Positions 43,146-56,313 of a DNA stretch of 64,000 nucleotides are shown piece by piece. Origin of the DNA: Aureobasidium sp. EXF-3400 (taxonomy: Eukaryota; Ascomycota; Dothideomycetes; Dothideales; Saccotheciaceae); NCBI GenBank assembly GCA_024195585.1, contig SWBL01000121.1, positions 1 to 64,000 of the forward strand, in the 5' to 3' direction. Made by a program: the position numbers and the translations under genes. How positions within the stretch are numbered: the first letter of the stretch is position 1; each line of letters opens with the position of its first letter. The notes under the pieces are model-generated. The model saw only the letters and a program-made list of their open reading frames with translations, made no database searches and was not told where the DNA came from.

Positions 43146-44812
43146 ATGGGTAGTGCAGAGTCGGTACCAAGAGAGAGGCAGCAACAGAAGTCGTCGAGAC
43201 TGGACCTCGAAGCTTTACAGGAGAAGTACGATAGCTTCCGCATTACTGAAGACCGCGAGACGGACAGTATGATCGTTGAACGAAACGTCGGATACCAGAA
43301 CGGAGGTAGCCAACAACCATGCTGTTATCGAGATCAACTGCTGATTCCAATACAGATCACAGTCACACAACACGCCAAACTCACGTATCCGGTGCCAAAA
43401 CCGAAGCTTTGATCCACACGATCCTCCAAGATCCAAAAAATCGTCTAGCTCTGTCAGCACTCTCAACAGCAAACCCGTCAAAAGTGCTCGAGAAGCCTTC
43501 TGCCATCCTCAAGGATACACAAACATTCAATGTCGCCATCCCCTTCGAGGGCTCTCCCGTCACTAACCAGCGCAGCTCAGGAAGATGTTGGATCTTCGCC
43601 GCTACAAATGTGTTCCGCGTTGCCATTATGAAGAAATACAACATTGAGAAGTTTGAGCTCAGTCAGGCGTACCTCTTCTTCTTTGACAAGCTGGAGAAAA
43701 GCAATTTTTTCCTGGAGAGCATACTGGAGACGGCAGATCTGCCGGTTGACGATCGTCTCGTTGCGACGTTGATGGACCAGCCAGTCAGTGATGGTGGTCA
43801 ATGGGCGATGTTAACAAATCTTATTTCCAAGTACGGTCTTGTGCCGCAGACTCTCTACCCAGACTCCTTCAATGCTCAGCACTCGGCTGTCATGGATCGT
43901 CTTTTGACGACTAAACTGAGAGAAGACGCTTTGCGTCTGAGAGCACTCAGGAACTCTGGCTCCAGTACTGCAGAGACTTCTGTAGCTGCAGCAAAAGAGC
44001 AGATGATGCAGGACATTGTCCGAATCTTGACACTTACCCTAGGCCGCCCGCCCTCATCGTACACCAAATTCACCTGGGAGTTCTACGACAAAGCCGGCAA
44101 GCTGAAGACAGTCAAGATGTCGCCAAAGGAATTTGCCAGTGGTTTGAACGACACTCATGGACTACGTGCCTTGGGAGGTACTGATATTCATAATCTCATC
44201 AGTCTGACCAACGACCCACGCAATGAGTTCAACAGGCTCCTGACTGTCGACTTCCTCACCAACGTCTCTGGTGGAAAGTACGTTACCTACGTGAATGTCG
44301 ACAAACCAGTCTGGAAGAAGGGTGCCATTGAAATGCTCAAGAAGGGCTGGCCAGTCTTCTTCGGCTCGGACGTTGGCAAGTTCAGCGACTCAACACTAGG
44401 TATCATGGATCCTGATCTTGTCGACTACGAACTCGGGTTCAATGTCAAGCTGGGCATGTCCAAGGCTGAAAGACTCATGTCTGGAGAGAGCGCAATGACC
44501 CATGCAATGGTGTTGACCGCTGTACACCTGTCACCTTCCGGGGAGCCGATCCGCTGGCGTGTTGAGAATTCCTGGAGTGAGGACGCTGGAACCGATGGAT
44601 ACTTCGTCATGTCAGACAAGTGGATGGATGAGGTAAGTTTGCTCTCCCGCCTTGAACCGATGAGTCGTGTATGCTGATCAAACATTCCTGCCTTGTAGTT
44701 CTGTTACCAAGTGGTTGTCGATTCTAGTTTAGTCAGCCAAGAGGTTAGGGATATACTCAAGCAGGATCCGAAGGTGTTGGACCTCTGGGATCCCATGGGT
44801 GTTCTGGCATAG
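43146..44812 (+). CDS. Bleomycin hydrolase / cysteine aminopeptidase (C1B)
   Basis: A 516-aa protein. Exons are 43146-43305, 43356-44632 and 44699-44812; introns are 50 and 66 bp. It is a cytosolic papain-like aminopeptidase. The oxyanion Gln and nucleophile Cys131 lie in VTNQRSSGRCWIFAATNVFR, the catalytic His in ESAMTHAMVLTAVH and the Asn in RVENSWSEDAGTDGYF. Exon 3 gives FCYQVVVDSSLVSQEV and the C-terminal DLWDPMGVLA. In yeast Blh1/Gal6 the C-terminal arm sits in the active-site cleft and the last residue is removed by self-cleavage; here the gene already stops at the Ala. A myristoylation-like MGSAES start precedes a charged N-terminal extension. Confidence 0.95.
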
Positions 44813-46551
44813 AGTGGACGGCAAACACGTAGTACGAGAAGTAACGAATTCATGCAAGTTATTCTTAAACTGGCGCAAGCCCGCAGAAGCGGACTTGGGT
44901 CGACTTTCGCCTCAATTCGTGCTGGTGAAAACCGGAGTCGCAGTTCTCCCAGTCAGGCAATTTAGCAGTCTGTTACGATTGCTGGAACGCGACACGGCAT
45001 AAAGTGTTTCGCAACCCTGCACATGTGCAGCATAGTACCTGCATTGTGTTTGACGAGACCCGTGCGATGCTTGTATTCACTGTTCCAGTTGCCGTAGACA
45101 GCGGGTGTCTGCAGGTTCAAGGGAAATACACAAAGCAAAGCGCGTTCGGATGACAGCCGTTCGTACCACTCGTCCACAGCCGAAGGAGGCTTCAGCCTTC
45201 GAGCCGGGAATACGAGGCGTGGTCCAAACATTAAGCTTATACTGCCTCGGGTCCGTATCGGATAGCGTACTGGACAGGAAGGTTATACGGCGATGGACTT
45301 CAGGAGTTGAATTGGAATTGAATGCATTGTCAGAGGGAATACCAGAGTCCTGATAATCGCGTCCAAGACAGCTGACGACTCAATTCAATTGTGATCATCC
45401 CCAGGGCCTTGTCGTCGTGTTTACGCAGACGATTGCGACTCATGGTCTCTGAGACGCGAGGCTCAAATCGATACTGCATTTACAACAGATAGAGAGCGAT
45501 ATGGTGACCTGCGCTGATCGTTATGGAGCAACGTTTCAGGGGACGTAGAACGAGTCAATGACAAGGTGGTCAGGAGGCCGCGCGAGTCAAATCGATTCTA
45601 TAGCGAGTGAGGTGGCCCAGGTGAACACACCGAGATTGCAACGTCAACGGGTGACGGAAGAGGCATGCCGCATGGTTTGATGGCTTTTCGCTGCGAAGCC
45701 ATGCTGGTTTCTCCTGCATGAAAAGTGCACTCGAACTTGTCTTGGGGATCGTGGCTGTCCCGCACGGTGAGTCGGGCTTAAAGTCTAAGTACCATCGGAT
45801 CCGAGACTGCCAACCTCTCTTCGTAGGCAAAATAACAAAGCAGCGAGGAAAGAGCAAACATGTCCCGGGTCTACGCTATCGTGAGGCAAGTACCAGACCT
45901 TTGTTTAACGAGCGGCTGTTCACGGACACTGGTAGCAAGCTTGATCGCGTAAAGTAACCTTTGATGTGTCTCTCCCGATAAAAAGTGTTGAACATGAAAA
46001 AGATTGGCATGGATGCACACGCTCGCCTCTTGCCAAGAAGCCATCTTCTTGTGCCGGCCACGCAACGACTCCGCGTCACGGTTCTGAAACGGTTTCGCAG
46101 TGATTAGCAGCACGGCCACGGCTTTTGGATGCTCAAACATGGACATGGAGTTCAACGTCGTAAGAGGGCGCGCAGAAGTGGGGATGGTGGGCTTCTCCTG
46201 ACGACCATGTTAGGGGCTTGCGGGAAGATCGAACGGGTCGGAGTGCTACCCTTGATCAAGACTGCACTGCCCATTCAACCAAGACGGCCAAGTCAATATC
46301 TACGCCATAGCAGCTTCGTTTCGACAAGCCACTTCTTGCTTGCCAATCTTCTGTCTCGGTGTCTGCCTCCCCACTCCCGTTCATCAAACACTACGCTTAG
46401 CCGGCCAGCCTTTTTTCTCAAAACATTGCGCTTGCGCTGTTGCATCCTTCCCATTCTTTCCCTCCTCAACTCACACATACCGACCTACTACACTCGTCTG
46501 CCTGTTTGCTCTTTCGATTGCCCATAACTTAATATCCACACAACCATCACA
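44813..46551. other. Long intergenic region, no gene recognised
   Basis: 1.7 kb. Frames up to 132 codons (46129-46527 plus strand) overlap the pyrimidine-rich leader of the next gene and show no family. No RNA gene or repeat seen. Confidence 0.5.
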
Positions 46552-47483
46552 ATGGCTTACGCAAACTTGCCCTACACGCCCAAGCCCATCACGGACATTT
46601 TCACGGCCGACACCGACATTGACCGCAGAAAGTGCCAGCGTGTTGTGCCCATGCGTGTTCTCGCTCTCGGTCTCGGACGTACTGGAACTGCCTGTAAGCC
46701 AATTGACACTCGCTTCCGCTCATACAGTTTCTGACAACCAATGCAGCTCTCCGCACCGCCCTCAAGGAACTCGGCTTCGACGACTGCTACCACATGATGT
46801 CCGCATCGGTTGAGAACCCCCCAGACTGCCTCATGTGGCAGGACGCCTTTGCCGCCAAATACGACGGTGTTGGCAAATTTGGTCGCGAGGAGTGGGATAA
46901 ACTTCTTGGACACTGCCAAGCCGTCTGCGATTGGCCTGCTGTCGCCTTCGCCAAGGAACTTATCGAGGCCTACCCCGAGGCCAAGGTTCTCGTCACCACT
47001 CGCAATGTCGATACATGGCACGCTTCTACCATGAAGACTGTTGACTGGCGCGCAAACGACCCGGAGCTCAAGATGGTCTCGAGATTCGACTGGGGATCCG
47101 GCCTCTACCAGCCCATGTTGCGCAAATTCTGGGACGTCTTCTTTGGCGGCGACTTTGAGAAGAACGGAAAGCAAAAATACATCGATTACTACGACGAGGT
47201 CAGGGCTATGGTTCCAGAGGGAAACCTCCTCGAGTACAAGATGGGCGATGGTTGGGAGCCTCTTTGCGACTTCCTCGAGGTACCTGTACCCGAGGGCAAG
47301 AAGTTCCCCCACACCAATGACACGGATGGATTCGTCGATCGCTGCCGTGCCCGCAACCGCGCTCAGATGATGAATGTCGCTTTCCGCGCTCTTGTTGTTG
47401 GCGGTAGTGTTGCTGCCACAGCATTCAGCGCTGCTATGACCATTCGTCGCTTCGTTGGTTCAAGAGGCTCTCTGTTGTCTTAA
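46552..47483 (+). CDS. P-loop sulfotransferase-like protein (Sulfotransfer_4 family)
   Basis: A 292-aa protein. Exon 1 is 46552-46693 and exon 2 is 46747-47483; the intron is 46694-46746 (53 bp), joining GLGRTGTA to SLRTALKELGF. This junction rebuilds the PAPS 5'-phosphosulfate loop (LALGLGRTGTASLRTALKEL). A 3'-phosphate-binding-like VLVTTRNVDTWHAS follows at about residue 130. The C-terminus after FVDRCRARNRAQMMNVAFRA is hydrophobic (LVVGGSVAATAFSAAMTI), a probable tail anchor. Fungal members are numerous and often mislabelled as NAD-dependent epimerases; donor and acceptor here are unknown. Confidence 0.85.
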
Positions 47484-49320
47484 GCACACTTCTCGAGTTC
47501 TTGTCTTTATCTGGCGTTCAGTCCTGAGGTTAGCGTTGTGGGAGCATCATACAAAAAACGGCGTTCACGGCAGACATGGCTTGCGGTTCTGGCTACTATC
47601 ACTCGGAGTAAATTTCTGGATGGATGGCACTTTTTGGAAAGTGCATTTGAGCATATGGGATCGCTGTATTGTTTGGGGGTCGCATTAGCTTCATCGGCTA
47701 CATAGCAGACATTAGGTGCACACATTTCTTCAACCAAATCAAAAACATTCAAGCAATAATTCCGTCGTCTCTCACCTCAACACCAGCAATCGTCAGATCT
47801 TGGGAATTCTTCCGGTGGCTTGTTTGGAGGTCGATTTGTTGCGCCCAACCACGTGTGAAACAGTTCTCCGAGATGCGCAATCTTTGTTTTCCCGCCCCCT
47901 CCGTCATTTGCATTTGTGACACCAATCAAGACATCACTCCGCGTCCGAGTCAGAGAACATCCTTGTTTCCTGCCTCTTATACATCTACCTAACACATCAC
48001 ACGCGGCCGATCGCGTCTACAAGATGACTACTGATCATATATGACAGCTTCTCGGTGACAAAAGCACATCCATGCGAAACCGAGAAAGGAGTGCGAGTCC
48101 GATATGTTTTTACCAGCCGTGCTTTGCAAGCAAGTTGCAGCAAGCAAGTTGCAGCAAGTAATTGACAATCTAATCAATCGTGCTGAAGTTGTTTAGATTG
48201 CTGACATCGAGCGTTTTACATCCCAACCCTCAACTCTGCCATCAGCGGCGCTTCTCGCAATCGGTCAAGCATAAATTTGATGCCGCCTGGTTCGCAGAGC
48301 AGACTTGACACAGCGGGTGGCTTTCTGCTCTCAAGACGAAACTTGCGGTAGGGCTTAGCGAAAAGCATGAAGTGACGCCGAGGCCAGGGGAAAAAAGAGT
48401 GAGTCCCGAGAAGGGGGCTTGTTTGGGTTCCACTCGGGTGGTTGAAGCATGTTTGCCGAAGTCGGTGCTTTCTTGACAGGAGGCTCCATGAATCGCGTTT
48501 GCTGATCTTGCTTTGCAGGTTGATGGTCTTTGTCGAATGCTACCCTGTACAACGGTTGGAGGCAGTTGCAATCGCATTCCAACGAGGCCACGAGTTCCAC
48601 ATACTATTCCCGTGCAACGGTGTAGCTATAATAGGTGCATATCGCTGATAAATGCTGAAACTACAATGTGAGAAAATCGATCTCAAAAGGCTTTGACGAA
48701 CATTGCCAAGGCTGTTTGAGTGTTTGCCGCGTGGAGGGGTTGGAGAACTGCGCTGTGGAGCCCTAAGACAACAACCACTCTTGTTGTCAGATCACCATTC
48801 GCTTCTCTATTCGAAATCGTGAGATGCAAGAGGTGTTCAGACGAGTCACCGGTCTCGTATGGAGGCATTCCAGTGGCGTTCAGTTCGCGGCAAACGAGCG
48901 CTTGACGAACTCCGCAGAGGATTGATTGTTCTTGACGTCGAATCATTGCTGGACCGACTGCCGCACCACTGCAATGCTGGGACCCACGATCTCTGCCTTC
49001 CGTCATGCAACCATGCTCTGCTCCTAGCTTGGACCGTGTGTGTATCTTTCTTTCTTGCGGGTCCCTTGGCAATGGTTATTGCAGTCTTCGTATGTAGAAA
49101 GACCATGACTGCCCCAGACCGGCACGCCGTTGCTGAACGTCGACTCCCTATCCCTTTTGCTTAACGGCTTTCCGCGCCTGCCTTCGATACAATAATTGTC
49201 AAGAGACCCCTTCTGCTTTTGCGGCATCTCATTATCCAACTGCTTTTCGCTCCTTGAACAGTTCACCAAACGGCCTGTGGCCGCTGCAAAATCGTTTCGA
49301 TCATTTATACCCTCACAATC
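47484..49320. other. Long intergenic region, no gene recognised
   Basis: 1.8 kb with frames of 60-129 codons on both strands, none resembling a known protein. One plus-strand frame at 48859-49164 includes a hydrophobic segment but lacks other support. A short tandem repeat lies at 48126-48158. Confidence 0.5.
48126..48158. repeat. 14-bp tandem repeat, 2.4 units
   Basis: GCAAGCAAGTTGCA is repeated twice exactly, followed by GCAAG. It lies in noncoding DNA. Confidence 0.85.
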
Positions 49321-51364
49321 ATGTTTTCTACGCGAATTCTATCTTCAATACTCTTGCTGGCAGGGTCAGCATTAGCAGGTCCTAATAATGAGACGAGTCC
49401 TACACACATCTTCCGCTCAGTAAGCAAAACCCGCAAATAATGCAAGAGGCAAACAACTTTGTCGCGTGCTGCCCAAATGACAATGATTAACAAACTTGCG
49501 CGAACAGAGACCGGATCTACATGCGCCGATGCTCGAGATGACTCTTCTAAGACCGGAACTAGTTGCACCAGGATATATCATGCTCGCACCATACCGCAAT
49601 CTAGATCCTGGACCTTACATCTACGACAATTGGGGACAACTAGTCTGGTCCGGCGCTGGTTCGAGTGGACCCAAGACTGCCCATGCACCGCATCCCTGCA
49701 CATACAAAGGAGAAGAACATCTATGCTATTTCGAGGGACAACAACATCAAGGCTTCGCCCGAGGCCATGGAGTCATTATGGATAAAAACTACCGTATCGT
49801 CAAGACAGTCGAGAGCTCTGGAGCCGGCGCGTCAAGCGATATGCACGAGTTTAGATTGACTCCATACTCGAACGGCACCACCGCGCTCATGACCGTCTAT
49901 CAGCCGCGCATGTACGATTTGACTACCAACCCCAAGTTCCAGATCAAGAACGGTATGGGCTGGATTGTCGAGGGTGTTTTTCAAGAAATCGAGATCGAGA
50001 CTGGCAGAGTGGTGTTTGAATGGAGAAGTACGGATCACCTCGACCCTAGCTTGACCTACACGTTCCCAGGACGAACAGACACATCCGGAAACGGATTGAC
50101 TGAAAACACTCCTTGGGACTATTTCCACATCAACTCCATCGACAAGAACCAGGATGGCGACTACCTAATCTCCGCCAGACACATGGCCGCAATCTACAAA
50201 CTTTCTGGTGTAGACGGATCCATCATGTGGGAGATGGGTGGCGCGAACCCGACTTTCCATCAGACGAACTTCAACTTCTCTTCGCAACATCACGCTCGCT
50301 GGGTCAGCGAGAACGAGACTCACACAATTATGACCTTTTACGACAATGCCAGCAACGGTTTCAACCGAACAGACAAGTTCTCACACGGATATGTCGTTTC
50401 GATCGACCACATCGCGAATACCGCAACCATGATCAAGGAATACGGCGCACCTGAACCATCCGGTGGTATGCTCTCGGGATCTCAGGGCAGCATGCAGGTT
50501 CTTCCCAATGGCAACATTCATCTTGGCTGGGGCGAACACCCTTATTTCAGCGAGCACACAGCCGACGGATCAGCCGTCATGTACGCAAAAGTCGCATACC
50601 GTGCCAGCAACGTCATGATATACCGCTCACACAAATTTCCTTGGGTTGGTCAGCCACTGACCAAGCCTGCTCTATGGACATACTCGAAGACGAACGACGA
50701 GAAATCCGGCATGGTCTTCTACGTCTCATGGAACGGAGCAACCGAAGTTGCATCGTGGAACTTTTACGCCAGCGTGAACAGAACTGGACCATTTGACTTG
50801 GTTGGAAATACCAAGAAGACTGGTTTCGAGACCGTGATGCGCTACAACAACGTCTCGACCTGGGGCTTCGCTGAGGCTTTGGACAAGGATGGAAATGCCC
50901 TTGAGCGAAGTGTTATCCAAAAGACCTTTGTTCCCAGTATCACACTTCGCGATCACTGCGATGAGTGGGCGTGTGGAAAGGCAGAGCCGATCCGCGATGA
51001 GGATGCACACTTTGATCCTTACAGCCATGTCAAGGACGAGTTCCTCAGCAACAACCGTGGATACGACACAAGCTCATACTACGCGGAGCTGCCAGTGAGC
51101 GCAACCGAGCAAGAAGCAGCAGAGGAGAAAGTACGACACCAACAGGCCGTCAAGGCACGGTTGCTGGTGTGCGTCCTCGGAATAACTGCTGGAGTCGGTT
51201 TCCTCGTCTTTGCTTTGATTCTCGTCCGCAAGCAATTGTCAGGGGCCATGACCAGCTCTTTTGTCAGAAGGGTGTCTGATGTCAGAGATGCCATCAGTAT
51301 CAAGCTGCTAGGCAAGAAGTACGTCCAAGTCGACGAAGAAGAAAAATGCCTTGATCGATCTTGA
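49321..51364 (+). CDS. Arylsulfotransferase-family membrane protein (Arylsulfotran_2)
   Basis: A 651-aa protein. Exon 1 is 49321-49419 and exon 2 is 49508-51364; the intron is 49420-49507 (88 bp, GTAAGC, phase 0). The signal peptide MFSTRILSSILLLAGSALAG is in exon 1, and the join gives THIFRS-RPDLHAPMLEMT, the usual start of this fungal family. The body is a beta-propeller-like ectodomain with NGDYLISARHMAAIYKLSG-type blades (QDGDYLISARHMAAIYKLSG, IMWEMGG, GSMQVLPNGNIHLGWGEHP) and many N-glycosylation sites. One membrane span near the C-terminus (LLVCVLGITAGVGFLVFALI) is followed by a basic cytosolic tail. Bacterial relatives move sulfate between phenols; activity in fungi is not established. 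Confidence 0.86.
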
Positions 51365-52243
51365 AGGATCGCCCGCTTCTAACCATTTTCCTATGTCTTG
51401 TGTTCTTTTTCTGTTCGATGCTGCATCACCACTATATCCAAAGCGAGCATTTGGGTTGGAGTTTTATCTGTTTCTTGAAAGGATTGAATAATTCGCAATT
51501 AGTCGAACCACATGCGTGTTGATGGCACTCAGCGAGTACTGAGATTTTGTTTATATGATACCAAAAATGTCTTTGCAGGGAGGAGCAAAAGTCGAGTCAC
51601 AATATCAAGAAAACCATGATCTACATACAAAGCCTGTCTTTCTTCATCGAGGCCAGAAAATGTGAAACCTGATAACCTTGCCAATTTGAAACCATGAACA
51701 AACATTTTCTTCGCCTACGAATCATGCACGACGTTGAGAATGGCCTGCTGGTGGATGACGGATATGGTGGCTTGCCGCATGTTTGCGAGTGGGTGCAAAC
51801 GTCGTCGGCGGAATGCATTGGAGCAAATTATTAGTGGTACGACAGCGTGTTGGAATCGATTGACCAAGTGTGTACGCCGTATGAGGGCTGGCAAAGAGGT
51901 AGGGGGCGGAGTCTTCTCAGAGACCCACTTTCTAATATGCGCGAGCTTGACACGGCGGACGGCGGACAGCAGTCGCGTGCAGATGGCCATCCGGCTTGGC
52001 ATGGTGGGAACAGAAAGATGAACAGGATGAGAAAGCGAACAAGGTCGATCTTGTCCGTGGTAGGGTGGACTTGTCCTTTTTGTATCTGTTATCTCCGTCT
52101 CCGTTCTCATTTCTTATATCTATCTGCGAGGGGAGTGAATACGAAGTTTTGAGAAGCTCGTGTTTTTCTGGACGTCATCAGCGGCGTTTTCGAGTGGAAA
52201 TTCTTGGGACAGGACTGGAAGCATTGCGTACGCACTTTTAGCT
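51365..52243. other. Intergenic, no gene recognised
   Basis: About 880 bp. A minus-strand frame at 52110-51715 of 131 codons is open but Arg/Pro-rich and unrecognised. No RNA gene or repeat. Confidence 0.45.
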
Positions 52244-54390
52244 ATGCACCGAAATCATAAAGCTGGCCACCTTCGCCAACGATCATTGAATTACCAAAAT
52301 GCAGACCCTTCACGTCTGGAACGCGAGGGCACCGGCTCGCCGTTTGGATCGCCGTACATAAGAGAAGAGGAGGAAAGCTACTTCGAACGGCAGCTGCCCG
52401 CATACCAAGATGGACCAAGAAGCGGACCAACGACGCCGCACGCTCTCGAAGCCGGCACTGGAACCACGCCTGTCCCTGATCATGACACCGGCCCTGGCAC
52501 CCCGTCCAAGCCAGCAATGCCGCGGTCATCATCCTCGCTGAAGCCATACCAGCTCAACACCAATGTCGACCGTAAACCGCAGTTACCCTCTGGAGCCACG
52601 ACCCCGCTGGGCAACCTGCCTGCACCAGGCCTGGTGACATATCCTCCCGAGCCCGCGACATGGACAAACATGCCCAACAAAGGCCAACTCGCTCTACTTG
52701 CCGCGAGTCGCTTCGTCGATTTCTTCCAGATGGCCGCACTGCAGACATACATGGTACACCAGCTCAAGAGCTTCGATCGCTCCCAGCCCGACTCGGTCAT
52801 ATCGCATCAGGCTGGTATGCTCCAGGGCAGCTTTACTGCTGCTCAGATTGTCACGAGTATCCTCTGGGGTCGCGCTGCGGATCAACCGGGAGTAGGCAGA
52901 AAATTAGTCCTCAATATCGGAATGATTGGCACTGCGATTGGATGCATTGGTGTAGGCTTCAGTACCAGTTATCAACAGGCTGTTGCGTGGAGAGTCTTGA
53001 GTGGAGCTATCAACGGCACTGTAGGAGCAGCTAGAACCATGGTTGCTGAACGTACTGACAAGCGATGGCATCCACGTGCCTTCTTGCTCCTTCCTGCTGC
53101 TTTCAATGTTGCCAATGTTCTCGGTCCGAGTAAGCTGCGCACCTGTCATCTGCACCTGCCTCTCACATGCTAACCTGCGAAATAGTTCTCAGCGGTCTTC
53201 TTGCTGATCCAGTAGCGGCATATCCTCACCTTTTTGGTCCCAACTCGACATTTGGTGGTGCAGAAGGCGTCGCCTGGATGAGGAATCACCCCTACGCCGC
53301 ACCCAATCTCCTCTGCAGTCTGCTGCTCATAATTGAAGCACTGCTCTGTACTTTCTTCCTCGACGAGACCCTCAAAGGTTTTACGGAAGTCGACGTTGGC
53401 GCGTTCAACCCAGTAACAGTTGCTAAAGGCATCTGGAACCGTCTGTACGAAGTCAAGAACAAAGGTTATAAACTAGTCGGCGAGACAGCCATGGCCCGCA
53501 GAGGTCTTTTGTCAGGTCGCGAGGAAGGAAGCATCGAACTCGATCGCATTGCCGACGCCAACGAAGCCCGTGAAAGACAAGACTCGCATGCTATACGACC
53601 TATGCAACGTCTTCCTTTCCGTCGCGTGTGGACACCCAACGTATGCTGGACTCTTCTCTCCATCGCCATCTTCGACTTCCACATGGGTGCTTTCTCAACC
53701 CTGTGGATTTTATTCCTTTCTACATCCCGCGAGTTCGTGCCTGGAAACAGCACAAACGGTAAGCCACAAAAGCAAGAAAGAGGTGTTTTCAAGTTTGGAG
53801 GCGGTCTCGCCTTCCCACCTCCCACAATTGGTCTCGCAATGGCCATCATTGGCTTCATCGGGATTATCCTTCAGTTCGTCCTCTACCCACGCGCTAATGC
53901 GAGGTTTGGCCTCATGCGCTGTTTCCGATCTTCGCTTTTCCTCTTCCCTCTCGCATACTTCCTGGCACCATACATCGCACTCATGCCCTCGGACTCTGCC
54001 TCCCCGCTCCCAGCATCAGGTTTCTGGATCTGGCTAGGCATTGGCGGCGTCGTATTTCTCCAAGTCGCTGCTCGCACTTTCGCCCTCCCTGCTTCTATCT
54101 TGTTGCTCAACAACAGTTCACCTCATCCTTCTGTGTTGGCTACCATCCACGGATTGGGTCAAGCGGATAGTGCGCTGTTTAGAACCATTGGACCCATTCT
54201 ATCTGCTTCTTGGTATGGTATGTGGCTTGAACGAGGAGTGGTGGGCATGGCATGGTGGTATGTCGCTGCTATCTCGGCTTTGGGGGCTGCGGCGAGCTTC
54301 AAAGTCAGAAATGGAAATGGACATGAGATTATGTTGCCGGGAGAGGAGGAGAGGGCTGATGAACAAGGTCCTGAGCCACCGAGGAAGTAG
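52244..54390 (+). CDS. Major facilitator superfamily transporter (YCR023C/ZIFL-like)
   Basis: A 696-aa protein. Exon 1 is 52244-53129 and exon 2 is 53186-54390; the intron is 53130-53185 (56 bp, branch GCTAAC), joining VLGP to ILSGLLADP. A long Pro/Ser/Thr-rich cytosolic N-terminus of about 140 residues precedes the first span. The MFS loop 2-3 motif is WGRAADQPGVGRKLVLNIGM. The spacing (central loop between spans 6 and 7 of over 120 residues, with TLKGFTEVD and ELDRIADANEARER) and ADSALFRTIGPILSAS near span 11 resemble the fungal YCR023C-like and plant ZIFL transporters. The substrate is unknown. An additional upstream exon cannot be excluded. Confidence 0.88.
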
Positions 54391-56313
54391 TTGTAAATGA
54401 GTGTGTATGGCTTCTTGTATAGTCTTGTATATTGAGAGTCAATTTTGTCTATAAGAGAGCGAAAAATTTCAACGATTAACATATCAATCATGGTCAAAAG
54501 ATGTTTCGTGCCAATCTCACTGAGAGTTCGAATATATCCGCCCATAACATCGAATCACTCGATTGCTTCAGCTTTCAACCATCCACCGTAATCATCCTCG
54601 ATCACCGACTCGGTGCTGAGAAGACTCGACATCAAAGCTCTCTCGACACCACTACGGTGACCCGAACCCGTTGATTGAACACCTGAACCGTTGCAGATGG
54701 CAGCAAAAGCCGTACAGGAGCAAGTTACCACGTAATTCCGAGTCTCTTTGTGAACTTTAACTTTTTTTTTCTCATCTCACTGAGAGGTATGGACGTGACA
54801 GGAGTCTGGGCAAGACTAGTTCCTGAGATCTTGTCGTGGATCTATGGGCACATTTTTGCATTTCTTGTACCGTAGATCTTGGTCCCGCAACTTGTAATTT
54901 GTTTCGCAGGATTCCAAGGATATGGTCTTTGTACTTTTGTATTGTTCTTGGAGTTCTTGGGCCGTTTCTCCTTCTCCTAGAGCTTTAAGTGACGTCCAAA
55001 GCGTTCTATCTTTGATATCATTGTGGATGTACTATTTCTATTTGCGCGTATGGAAGAGATGGATTTGCGAGATGTGTGCTTTGTCAACGAGGACAAGACC
55101 ATTCAGAAGACTGAAGCAGAAAGGAGAACTGGGGAATACGATTGAAAAAACTGTCTTAGATTTTGAAACCAAGACAGTGCTGTCGCTGCGCGGAAGGAGC
55201 AAGCGTGCTCGAAGAAGAAAGAATGGTGGAGAAAAAAAGAAAAAAGGGGTAAGACGAAAGTAACGTGTCGAGAATCTGTGATCTACCAGAGCGATGCAAA
55301 GCGACGAGACTTACGTTTATGTTTGTGAAGTTTGCCCTATGACCCTGAAGCTTGCTGGCGGTGACGGCGAGGTCTGATATCAGGTGTTGAGCGATGACGC
55401 GGGCTATACCACGACCATATCTTGGCTTCGAGGATCACGACTGCCCGTCGTTGACAAGATCAGGCAGTACGACTTCACCTTCCAGCGAAAAAAGTGCAAA
55501 AGATCAACGAGCGCAAGAATCGAGTCCACGACGGACGCGAAAGAAGCGCGACAACTACCCAGCCACACCCATCTTTGCCAGCACAATACCTCAATACCAC
55601 AACACCATCACCTCCAACATACCTCTGGATCTTGATGCGTAGTCGAGGAGCAAAAAACCACTTCGGAAACACTTTCCGTCGTCTGTAACATGAAGGGGCG
55701 CGACCTCCACGAATATACATCTGGCAGTGTAATTCTTCAAGTAACGTCAGGTGATGAGGCTGAACGCTCAGCCATCATTGTAGGTAATCATCCCACTCGG
55801 CCACCGAACCACCGGAGGTGATTCGTCTTGGTAAAAGGGGTACTAAAAAAAATAGTATATAAGGGTAGGGGAGTGCATGTGGGATTGACGTCTCGCTTCT
55901 ACTTACGATGTTCCATCACGATCTATTGTCGCTTCTCGTCTTCCCAAATTCCTTGATATGAGTTCCGCATTCTGTGCATCCTCTTCTCAGAGCTTCCAAG
56001 GTACGTTTCGGATGTGCTTGTGTTGGAATTCTTGCTTCTGATGTCGCTCCTGTGCCGAGGCTGGGTTGGTGTCGTCGGTACTCCTCGTGCCAGTTTTGTT
56101 GTCTTCTACTGTTCCATGACCCTCGATGTCGCAACCGTGAACGCCTCGATAGTTGTGGTCTCGGCCAGTGTGTATGTCTCTCTTGCGTAAAGAAGCTTCG
56201 ACGTGCTCGACTCCAGATCTGATCGCGAAATGCACCGAGTGCGGACCGTTCAGTTATCTTCCTTGAATCTTCACATCTATCAGCATATGAATGCAAGATG
56301 CCGGGTTTTTTTG
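54391..56313. other. Long intergenic region, no gene recognised
   Basis: 1.9 kb with T and A runs and only weak frames. A minus-strand frame from 56338 to 55916 continues the Rpa12 reading in another frame, but no tail typical of Rpa12 was found in it. Confidence 0.45.

Noticed and set aside
46572..47312. 246-codon minus-strand open frame
   Set aside because: It is the antisense shadow of the sulfotransferase-like gene and spans its intron without splice logic.
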